Shown: one piece after another, positions 13,401-25,400 of the stretch
Layout of the letters: every line of letters starts with the position of its first letter
How positions within the stretch are numbered: the first letter of the stretch is position 1
Assembly: GCA_022410635.1 (NCBI GenBank)
Contig: JAJVDF010000206.1
Location: 1,023,969 to 1,087,968, forward strand
DNA: 64,000 bases
From: Tretioscincus oriximinensis
Taxonomy: Eukaryota > Chordata > Lepidosauria > Squamata > Gymnophthalmidae
Reading direction: 5' to 3'
Position numbers and translations under genes: made by a program
The notes under the pieces: generated by a model
Database searches by the model: none
What the model saw: only the letters and a program-made list of their open reading frames with translations
What the model was told of the DNA's origin: nothing

Positions 13401-16400
13401 TTATCAGCTATTCAAAAGGACGAGATGGACAGTTCTTCACCTTATCCACCACATCAGTTCAGGATTGGCTAATGTAAGCAATCATAATGCTGATTTCCAT
13501 TTGGATTTGCACAGAATTGCAGCCTTCTAAATAAATAAATCTTACCTATAGGTCAGTGATAGAGCAAATTTCCTGGAAAGCTGAGGATTAGTGATTTGAT
13601 CCACTGCTGGTCTCTTGAAGTAATAAAGAAAATAAAGCTGCACCAGTTGGGCTCCTCTGGGATCAAAACCCAGACACTCTCNGTAACAAACATGTTAGAA
13701 AATACATAATAGCAAATGAAAATTGCATAAAAGTTCATACTGTTTTCATTTGATATTATATACATTCTAATAAGTTTATTACTTTGAGAGTCGGAACCTC
13801 TATTATTGCAGAAGTAAAAGTAGGCAATGGCCAACCACCTCTGTGTCTTTGCCAAGAAAACTGTGTACTAATGTCCATGCAGTCAACCAAGATCTACTGA
13901 TACTCAACAACAACAACTACAAAAATAAAGGTCTCACTTCTCATTAGCTCCACAAAGTTCTGTTCCTTATACTTTTTCCTTTTAACTGCAATATCCTCTG
14001 GCCCATGAGACACAATAGCAACTAGCCGCCACTTCAGCCTTATCATCAAATAATTGGCCTTAAACTGTGTTACTGTGACTCATACATTGATTGTAGATGG
14101 AGGAATCGCTAGTGCAGAATAGATTCTGTTTGGCATCTTTTACTATGCAGATACAATTTTTGAAAAAGTACAATAATAAAAACTAAATATTTGTGCTATT
14201 TACACAGTGAGTGTTCAAGTAGTCATTCCTTGGAGTTATTAAGCTCCTTGATTTATTATTTAATTGAATGTATAATTGGCTCTGACTGGGTTTGGTTTGG
14301 CTAGCTTGGTTTTCTCTGTATTATAGCAGAATAAATCAACCTCTCTCTGAAAACGAGTTTGGTATCTGTAATCACAAGACATTTTAGTGTAAACTGTGTA
14401 TTCTGTTAATCAGATGGGTAGTTGAAGGATATGGGTTCATCAAATCCTATTCTGGGAAATTGTTAAACATGGCTGAGAGACATTGGTTTAGGGCCAAGGT
14501 TCTCAGGAGCAGTCATTACTCTAAAATGGAAAGAAGCAGCATAAGAAGAGCCATCCTGGATCGGGCCAGAGCCCACCTGGTCCAGCATTCTGACTCATAC
14601 AAAGGCCGACCAGATGCACCTGGGCAGTCTGAACAGAGGAAAGCAAAATATGCACCTGTTCATGACTCCTTGCAAATGGTATTTCAGGAGTCCGGCCTGT
14701 TGCTCTATCCCAGAGGCAGCATCCAGACATACATCCTACTTAGGGTTGCCATATTTTGGCAGCCCAAACCCGGAATGGGGTGGGTAGGGGTGCACACACA
14801 TGCACGCATGCACACAGACACTTGTGGTGAGACAGCGAGAACAGAGCTGCACACAAGCTCTGTTCTACTGTCAAAACCCCAAGCGTTTTTCCTCTGCTGG
14901 AGGCGAGTTGCTGCGCTTTGCCTGACAGCAGGCGCGAAACACCGCCTCCAGCATCAACTACGGCACACTCCGAGGTTCCTTTCAGGACCCTGGAAAGCNT
15001 TGCTCAAGTTGCAGCCGTCAGCTCTGACGGCTCTTTTGCCTTTAAAATTCTGGATTTTTACATTCCCTGATGTAGCTTCGGGGAATGTAAAAATTCGGGA
15101 TTTTCTCTTAAAACCCGTAGGGCACTATATTTTAGTACCCCACACCGGGATTGTCCCGCCTTATGGCAACCTTAATCCTAGTACTCAATTATACCCTTAT
15201 TGNCCATAAACCTGTTTAGTCCTGTCTTGAAGCTATCCAAGCTATTAACTATCACCACTTCTTCAGGAAATAAATTCCACAGGCCGATGACCCTCTGGGT
15301 AAAAAAATACTTTCCTTTGTCTGTTCTCACTTTTCTGCCCATCAGTTTTAAGGAGTGCCCTCTGGTTCTAGTGTTGTGTGATAGAGAAAACATTTTTCTC
15401 TGACCCATAGAACTTTGGCACAGATATGTTATTGACCAATATAAATTTGACCTTCTTAAAGAAAAGAGAGCTCTGTGGTTAAGTCGAAGACAAAAAGAGG
15501 AATGGGAAACATAAAAAAATGGGAATTATTATTAAAATGTATATATTGTTGAAAGACCAACTGTACGAGAATATCAAAGTGTTGACAAAACTGTTTAATT
15601 GAAACCTTGCAGTAACATGTTTTGGGGAAAGAGGGAGGGAGAGGGAGGGAACCTTAAAAACTGTAGTTATCTATATTAAAACTAATAAAACATATTGAAA
15701 CAAAAACAAAAGTCCAATTCTGAATGCATTCAAGAAAATCGCAATTTTAAAAATGCCTCCTTTCTCTTCAGTCTTTACCCCNGTCTTCTTCTATGTCTGT
15801 GAAGGAGACAGCTGACATCTCTTTCACCTTATAAAAATAACAGCAGAACTCCTTTTCTTAATGAGGTTGACTGANGCTAGCGTGACTTTTACATGGACAA
15901 AAAACAAGGAGCTTTTTATTTTCCAGCAAGGGCTTTACATGGAAAAGTAGCACCCTGAACTCCTTTAGCCCTGCACTTTTCTTCCCTTGTCACGCACAGA
16001 CATGGAGATACTGTACTGTGGAACCCAGGATTAGCTTGTTTGCTTTTCATTGTTTTCTTTTCTTGCTGCAATCGGTTTAGCTGTGGTATGCTGAGTTTAT
16101 CTGATTAGCATCTAATGAGGCAGGGGAGTTGGAAGAGAAACCTTCCCCATTGCTTGCTTCTGTTTTCCAAATACGTGGAATTCCTTTCTCATCCCTGCTT
16201 TCGATCGTCACTGGTTTTGGAATTTCTAACAGTCTACTATTGATTAATAACCCTGTGAATTTTATAAAGAATAGTATAATTGAATAGTGCAGGACTATGG
16301 CCCTGTCTCCGCTGAGCCTTAGTCTGGGTTGTATCTTGAGACAGAGCTTGGCCATACACATGCCAGTGTAGGCTGTGGCAGGCCCCATTCGGGGACTGCC

Positions 16401-19400
16401 ATAGCCTACATTAGCATATAGATGGCAGGTTCTTATTGCAAGACATAGCCCAGAATAAGGCTCAGTGGGGACGTGGCCTAAGAGTTGCTGTGTCCATACA
16501 AATGAAAAGTCTCTTGTACAAGGTTTGGAAAAAAAATTTATTCCAATACTGTTCACAGTTGCATTTTAAATATACTGCTCAAAACAATTATGGGACACTG
16601 TTATGTTAAGCATGGGTGCTTCGTATTTTTAAAGTATATCCAGCTATAGCTGGGTATTCTGGAATAAAGTGTAGCTACGCTACTCCAGAGTAAGACAGTT
16701 CAGGTAGTTCTTTGTTCCAGAATACCCAAGTATAGTAGAATAATTATGTGTTACGCTGCATCCAGACATTGCTTAGTTACTTTGCTATATTTGGATGTTC
16801 TGGAATAAACCTATGCAGACGGTGCTTTATTCCAGAATATCAATTTTTTTGGGGGGGAATGCATGCTCAGAATCACATAGGATGTTTTTTGTTCCTGTGT
16901 GAGAGAAAAAAGCAGGAATGCCTTTACTATAATAGTACTTGTGGTTTTTACAACAAAAATGATAAACAATTTCAGGTTTTAGTCCTCTCTTGGCAACCAC
17001 AATGGTTAAATCAATTAATAGACTATACATTACATGCTTAATTAAAAAGTTTGGATGAGTTTGCGACTGTTTTGACTACAGCTGCATTTGTGTGCCACAT
17101 GGTAGCTTTGCAACTGGCTGTTTTCCATATTGAGATCTCAGTCAGGCTGTCATAGTTGCAATTAAAATTATGAACACTTGATTCTCTTCCTCCCTCACAC
17201 ACCGCAATTTCTTGCTGCTTCCTTTTCAGGTTTGCAATGATGTGTGGCTACATGTCTCAGTTCGAAAGTATACAGAACAAAATCAAGAATGGCTACCTGT
17301 TTAAAGTATGTTATGGTCGTTTTCTTAAGCTGCTGCTGTTATTAAATTACTTCCTCCTGACAGTTGGAAGACATTGTTTAGAGTAAAGCTATCTCTGCCT
17401 GTGGGGCACACTTTAGTGCCAAAGCTACATGAAAAAAATGAAATGATTTTTGTATGCTTCTACCAGACAACTTGAACCAACGTTCCAGGGAAGAAGATTT
17501 AAATAACACTTTGTAAACCTGCCATAAGTTTTATATTTATACAAAGAGTAGTGTGAGACTGAGAAACCATGTATACTTGTATGTGTAGTTACTGTTAATA
17601 CTGTTTGGGTTTGATGCTCATTTTAATCAGCAGCTTTGATGATTTGAATGAATTGAACCCTTGTTTTGAGTTTGCTTTTCTTATTTTGAAAAAAATGTAA
17701 CTTGTGATACTATACATGCATATTAATTCTAGTTTTTGACTTCTCAATATAAATAGAACTTTGGCTGACTAATATTTACAGAGAACTTAATCTATAGATA
17801 CCATATGTAGGGCAGATTCAAAGTTTGAGTCAAACAGGCAGGAGCTGAAAAGATAAAGCAATTCTTCATTTTTATCTTTTTCTTTTTTAAAGGAACATTT
17901 AGATAAAGCAACTGAGCTGAAGCCTCAAGATCCTTTTTTGTACTATCTGACTGGAAGGTGGTGTTATGAAGTAAGTAAATTTGGAGTTTTGAGTTACCTA
18001 TTCAGCCATAACCCAACAAAAATCTATTTAAACATTGTTTGTTTGAGCAGTTTTACCTCGTGTTTTCAAGATGAAGAAAGAAATGTACAAAAATTACTTT
18101 ACCTAGAATCAGACTATTGTCTTACACAGAGTCAAATTATTAATCCCTAGAAATTCAAAGATGCTTTTTCAGTATAGGTGGATTGTTTTCACTTTGTTGT
18201 AAGTAAAGTTCACATATTTTAGCATCCCTTGAGCATTCAACTGTGCACTGTTCTCCCATATAATATAACTATTCTAATGGGATTTGAAACATTACTGTGT
18301 CAAATTTTACATTCATTTGTTTCAGTTCAGAAATCCCATAGGAAGAAATTAAGTGAAACATAAAATCAATAAAAGGCAAACAAAGGTAGAAGATTTGACC
18401 CTATAATACACTGCCAGCAGTAAGAAAGCCTGTAAGAATTAGGTCTTACCACATCTGATGAGGAACTGTCATCACTTTAAGATGTTGATATTACTCCACT
18501 GAAGGGACCCGATAACTGCTTTACCATTCGGAACAGTGTTGGAGGGCACTTCTAGGGACTTGACTGCACCAGCCCCTTTCGTTATTTCACATACACAGTG
18601 AATTCCAGGGTGACCGATCCAATGCTATACCAGTGAATTATGTGACTAGATATCCACTATCAAGGAATCTAAAGATTGTTTGGGCAAAGAACCCCAATTG
18701 CTCCTACCAACTAATGGGAACCAAGGTTTCCGTGACGGAGCAGGAAAGGGATCTTGGGGTGTTGGTGGACAGTTAAATGAAGGTGTTGTCCTAGTGGGCA
18801 GCAGCAGCAGCAGAAAAAGCAAATTTAATGTTAGGGATAATTAGGAAAGGAATTGAAAACAAGTCAGCAAGTGTTGTTTTGCCTCTTTATAAATCTGTGC
18901 AAAGGGGCCAGTAGCACTTTGAGACTAACAGTAGAAATAAATCTGGTGAGGCCACATTTGGAGTACTGTGTACAATTTTGGTCACCATATCTCACAAAGG
19001 ATATTGTGAAACTAGAGAAGGTGCAGAAAAGGGCAACAAGAATGATTGAGGAGCTGGAGCCACCTCTCTTATGAAATCTGGCTATAATGTCTAGTCCTCT
19101 TCAGGCTCGAAAGACGGCATTTGATCATGCACAGGATGGATAAGGTGAATAGAGAAAAGTTGTTTTCTCTATCACATAACACTAGGACCAGGGAACATTC
19201 CTTGAAGCTGATGAGCAGAAGAGTGAGGACAGACAAGAGAAAGTATTTTTTCACCCAGTGGGTCATCGGCCTTTGGAATTTGCTTCCAGAAGAGGTGGTA
19301 GAGCTAGCAGCCTAGATAGCTTTAAGACAGGATTAGACAAGTTCATGGAAGCCAAGGGTATAAACAGCTACTATGTTTGATGTCTTGATACTGCCTCCGA

Positions 19401-22400
19401 GANGGAGCAACAGGCAGTATTTCTGAAATGCCATTTACCTTCTTCTGTTCAAGACTGCAATTGGTGGATCTCTGTGTGAGATAAAGTGCTGGACTAGATG
19501 GGCTGCAGCCCGTTTCAGCAAGGGCTCCTATTATGTTCTTATGTTTGGAAAATCACATACTAATCTATTAAGAAACCTGGGTATTGTGCCTGCAACAGCC
19601 TGATATGGCATTGGGCTATTTTGCTACTCTATCCAACATACGAACAAGATGCTGGCATTTAAAAAGTACCTGTAAACACCTTAAATGCTTTTTCAATTTT
19701 GTGCAAAGGAAAAATTGGTTTCAGAATTGTCAGGGCTCCACAATTTTCCTGCCAAATGATCTGACAAGAGTTGACAATATATGACAAGAAAACACAAGGC
19801 CCCACCTTTTATTTGGGTTTGCAAAGGTACCAGTACTTTTTGAAAGACTTTGTTTCTTTTTAGTCAAGAAATTAACTGTTTCACAGAAACTGAGCAAGCT
19901 GTGAACTTCGGTTGATGAGTGCATTGTTTTGTAGCAGACTTTGGAATAGCAATCCGAAAACAGGAAAGACACAGTCTACCATGAGATACCAAAGCAATAC
20001 TTGCGTGTATGTTCATCCGCATTAAGAAAAGTATTACCATGCAAAATGTACCCAAGAGAATTTGTAGTTCTCAATTTACAAGAAGTTCTTGTAAAGATCT
20101 ATGTAATACGTTCACTTCTGTCGTCCTTTTTTATTGGTGGAAAAGAATGCCAAATTTAATACGTTATGATTTTGGTTAGAAAGTTTTCCTTTTGGCTTCA
20201 TAAAAGCCTATTAAATGTCCATTTGAAAAACAATATAGGTGAAATAGTTTGAGGTACTGAGACAGCCCCTCTTACTTTATGTCATCTAGATTCCACGTGG
20301 CTTCTTAATACATCCCAGGATTGTGTTTGTCTTTTTTGCAGCTACTTCACACTGTTACTCATCTTTAGTTTGTGATCACCAAGGGCCTTTCACATGTGCT
20401 ACTACTCAGCCAAATTCTGAATGGGCTTCTTTTCTTTTTCTTACCCAGATAGTAGGAGCTTGCATTTGTCCTTGTTAAATATCATTCTGTTAATTGCGCC
20501 CACTATTCTAGCTTGTCTAGATATTTCTAAATTCTCTCTCTTGTCTAGTATTATCAGAAACCCCACTTAGCNTTGTGTCATCAGCAGATTTGATCAGTTT
20601 TCCCTCAGTTCCCTCATCAGGGTCATTATACAAATGTTAAACAGCACTGGGCTCAATTCATGGCTGCATATTTTTCAACTGGTTGTACAGCCATTTATTA
20701 CCACTCTTTAGGTATGATAATTAAGCCAGTTATGAATCCACCTAACTGCTGTCTCCTCTATTCATCATTTTTTCAGTAATGATGGCATGAGCTATTTTGA
20801 CAAATGATTTGCTGAATTCAAAATACATTATATCTACTGCATAATGCTGAGCTGAGTCTCCATTTAGTAATCAGGACACAATTGTCCGCATCTTGTTCTT
20901 TTCACAAAACAAAACATATGTGGTGCTGCTGTTTCCAGTTATTTACATTTATCTTGGTCATCACCATAATTTAGTAACTGAAACAATATTATATTCCTCT
21001 GAGCCAAAGAAAATAACTTCTTAATCAAGTTGGGAAGTGTCCAGAATACTGAGGATAACAATCTTGACAGACATTTTGAGAGGAAAAATTCTGTCTAAAG
21101 GAAGGAATTCGATAGAACCTGGGACTAATTAAAATTTAGAGAAACAGAATTCCGTATACTTGCTTAATAGCCTAGGGAAAAGAATAGATTTAGAATGCTG
21201 CCATAAGCTACAATAAATTACTTNTTAAATAACTTTGCTGGGGTGACTCTTTAATTTAATTTACATGTCGGCAAATGCTTGCAATATGCCTAGAAGTTCA
21301 TTTGAGTAAATTTCCATAAAGTTAACTTACAGCTGAACACAACAAAAAAGGGAAAAAAAATAAAAAATAAGAAAATATTCAAATTCAAAAGCTATCAAAC
21401 CTACTAACCCCCAAATTAGGGTTTGATTCATTGTTTTATATCTGATTTCAAAGAAATCGTCATGTTAAGTCTTTGTCCAGAAAGATTAACAAGACATATT
21501 TTTATTAACTTTAATTATTTTGGATTTTCCCAATAATCCAGATAATCAGTTTTCCAGCTTTAAAGCGATGTGTTCATAGCATTACATACCATACTTTGTC
21601 ATTCCCCTGCATGTGACACTACTCCCTCTTGGCAGCCATTTTGTTTGCTGGTTGTCAAGAAGTGCAATAGTCCCTCCTCACAAATACTATTGGTTAATCT
21701 GCTGTCATTTCACACAGACTCCTTTTGGAAGGCGAAGGAAGGTTTATAGGAATGTAAACATCAACATCCTTGCATTTTCTCACTAAAAATTGTCCCCCCA
21801 GCATAGCCCTTCTGATTTAACTAGGCTGACCAGATGGCCACTTTTGGCGGAGTGGAGGTGGTGGTGGTGGTGGTGGTGGTGGTGGTGGTGGTGGTGTAGA
21901 AACCTGGTTTTGGAGTGCCTCCCGGTTTTTGCTGAGGAATTTTTTTTTCCAAAAAAGATTTTTTTCCCCCCTCAGGAAAAAATTGGAGGAACCGCAAAAC
22001 CGGGTTTTCTCACATGCACTCACTCACTCCACACTCACTCACACACCAAAGGGNTCATCTGGTCAGCCTAGATTTAACCCTATATCTCAATTTGANAGCA
22101 GGCTTTCCCAGTTTACTGATAAAGCAACAGAATGTGAGTTTTAAAGTAGATTATCTAGTACGCTACTGAGGCAAATGCAATAGAAACTTGACTTTAAATC
22201 CTTGACTTTGTCTGGATGCAACCTAAGACTTCCCTAGCATCTGAAGAAGTAGACTTGTTTATGAGAGCTCATGCTACCTATCTATCTTTTGNTAGTCTCT
22301 AAAGTGCTAAAAGCTCCCCTTGCTTGACTTTCTGTATTATAGCTGGTATATTTTTTTATCATAGTTACATTAGTTTATGTTAATCCTATTTTTTTTATTG

Positions 22401-25400
22401 ATGTAATTTACTTACCCTGAAAGGTTGTTGGGTTACTTTGGACCAGTCACATTTATTGTCTGTGTTCCCACACAATAAAGTAAACCACAAAAGTAGCCTA
22501 GCAGTTGAAATATGTGGCAGTATGTATTCTCATTCAATCTGCAATCCATTTTTATGTCTATTATTATTTATTTATTTACATTTCTATACTGCCTTATACC
22601 CGAAGGTCTCGGCAGTTTACAGTAAAAACACAGCATATTAAAAAAACAGCTGCATCTAAAAGTAGGGAAGTTCAGCAGTTTTCTCAGCCAAAGGTCAGGC
22701 CCAAAGAGATGTGTCTTCAAGCATTTTCTGAATATACATGGAGATGATAATTGATAATATTAAAATTGAATTTTTCCACCTAGTACTGTTTAAAAACCAT
22801 CTTGTTGTTCAGCACATGTTGAATTTTGAAAGTGACAAGAAATAAACATAGTGCCAAACAAATACTTTACCTTCAAATCACAAGTTTTAAGAAAANAAGT
22901 TATAAATTCTGCAGTGGAAGAATTAATAGATTTATAGGTTAGTTTAAAAACATGAAAATATGCAAGATTAATTCCCCTGGAGTTATCCTTGTAATGGTCT
23001 ATCTAAATTGATTGGTCCAAATACCAGCCCTCAGATATTTCTTCCTGCTTAAAGAAACAAATTGACATAGTTATTTTATAGCTAGAAACTTCAAAATTTA
23101 TTAAAAATAAGGAGTAGTGGGGCTTTTCTTTCTGCCAGTACAGTTTGGTACAAATAACAGTAAATTTTTGAGGTTTTAATGTATATGTAATAGTAGAATA
23201 TTCCTGTTATATCTCACATACCATTTTAAAGTACTGGGAGGTTTTTTTAAGAAAAAAACCCCCTGAGGAACAGTAATGATATTATAACATTTTCCAGGAA
23301 GTGGGGGTAGGTGGGTACTGAAACTGGAAAAACTGTATTTGCCACATTTACGTAATATAAATATTTTGCAAGAGATTCCAGTAACTTAATAAAATATGTC
23401 CCAAGCTAGAAGCTCTGAAACTTCCCTGAAGTGGATCAGTCTAGTTTTTTTNAAAAAAAACCCTAATATATTGACTTACCTTTTTTCACAATTTAATTTT
23501 TTCTTAAATGTAGTAAGTAAGGAAAACTCAACATTTACCATATTTGCAATATTGTAAATGCAGCTTAGATTTTTGAGCATTGTATTAGTGGCTGGTTATT
23601 AAGCGTATCCGAAGTCTGACTATGAAGCCCTACTCATTAATTCAGGCTTTTTCCAGATAAACTCAGTTGTGGTGCCATTTCATCTAGATAGGTTGGCTAT
23701 CCACATTTTTAGGAATGGAAATGTTCATCTGACTTTTCTATTCTTTTTACTGTTTTAAATTTACACTGAGTGACAATGTCAACAAAAAAAATAAAAAACC
23801 CCAACACTATTGTATATTTTATGATACAAGTATTGTTTAGGGCATATTCCTTTTCCCTATCATCTGTGGTTATCAAATAGTAGAGACCAAATTTTAACAA
23901 CTGTTTTGCTAATATATCCTCTTCTTTCATGTTAGTCTTTTGGGCAGCCAGGAAATAATTTATAGTTCCCAGGTATTTTATTCCAAACACTTCTTGTTAC
24001 ATTTTCTAAATATGTCCAGTGATTTACTGTTTAGACTTTAGCTGTATATGAGAAGAGTGGTAAACGTGGGTTTTGATTTTTATCCAGTATAAATTAAATT
24101 CATACAGTAGATAAAATCTTGGCATCGAGGGTAGTAAATTTGGAGGAAATTTCCTGTTGCTGCTTCTGACACCCAAATTCCCAATTCTGACTGTGCTTTT
24201 CCAATACTGTGAGAAAAATCCAACCCTTCTAGTGTATTCTGAAGGCATACCCCAAACTCTGATCTGAGGACATTTTTCTTTGAAGAAGCATGCCTAGTGT
24301 AAGAATTACTGCCTGTCTCACATGACATGTTTTCTAGGTTAAAGACTGGATTAATATAGGTTAAAGATTGCACTATGTGGATGCTACCTCCCTCTAGGTT
24401 GTGTTTAATTCACTTCATTTTTTTGTGTCTGGATCGAACTGTTAGATAATGTGTGTTGTATCAGGTTGCTAAATTGTGTGCCTTTTACACAAGTAAATAT
24501 TACCAAATTCAACAACAGTTCCCTTAAAAGTGTTCAAGGAAGTTTTATTTAGTTATTCTAACAGATTCTTCTGTGACAGTCATACATTGATAGTTTAAAT
24601 TAGAAAGTGTATTAATATGGGCATATTCTTTTTTTTCTAGCAGGGACGGAAACCTGTTTGAGTATGAGTTAAAATCCTNTCTTTGTTATGACAGTTGGCT
24701 TGCAAAATAACGTTTAACTTCATATCTGAAAAGCATCTATAAACAACAGTGCCTTTTTCTTCTCTTCCTGGCATTTCCAAAGGTAGCTCAGTTGTCTTGG
24801 ATTGAGAAGAAAGTCGCTGCTGCTCTTTTTGGGACTCCGCCAACTTCAACAATACAAGAAGCTTTGCAGAATTTTCTTAAGGTAGAAATTATTTCCCACA
24901 TCCACCCAACCAAACAGATCTCTTTAGAAGCCCACCTACTAAGTGGCTGGTGTTCAAGAAATTTGCTCAGCAAGATGTTCCCAACAGCTATAAATTTAAA
25001 ACCCTTCTAAAGGCCAGAGATTTCTGCCTTGATATTTGCAGAAGAGTAACTGTAGTCATCTATTGAACAACCAAACTAATCTTCTGAAACAATATACAGT
25101 GTCAGGAGAGACTGAAATTACAGCTTTTTCAAAGGGAGGCCCCTCGAGTTTCTTTCAAAGAGCTGTNAAAATGGAAACTGCACCTGTTAGGTTATTTGTC
25201 TAGCCGACAAGGTCTAGATGAAAAGAAGCATAAGATGATGTGCAAGCTGCCGTTCTAGTCTGACCTAAGTTATTTGCAGCTGTTGTCTCAATGAACTAGA
25301 TTATTCTACTTCCAAAGTGTAACCTGCTTTATGAGCTAAAGCTTTGGCTTTAAGAGCAGGTGATTGTAGGCACAGACCTGGTGATTTCCAGCTTCCACAG

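Larger units (their letters stand above)
12466..17229 (+). other. RMDN2: RMDN2 intron 5
   Basis: A 4.8-kb intron holding a minus-strand CR1 3' end with a hAT insertion (14537-15408), a possible LINE 3' tail (15420-15705) and two fold-back elements (16297-16482 and about 16640-16850). The rest shows nothing recognisable. Confidence 0.5.
17971..24782 (+). other. RMDN2: RMDN2 intron 7 (largest intron)
   Basis: A 6.8-kb intron containing CR1 copies at 18690-19545 (+) and 20255-20880 (-), a hAT MITE at 21822-22070 and an L2 fragment at 22563-22735. The 22.8-24.7 kb part is AT-rich with nothing recognisable. Confidence 0.5.

Noticed and set aside
21790..22071. ORF with a run of tryptophans or prolines
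   Set aside because: It translates the (TGG)n microsatellite within the hAT MITE.
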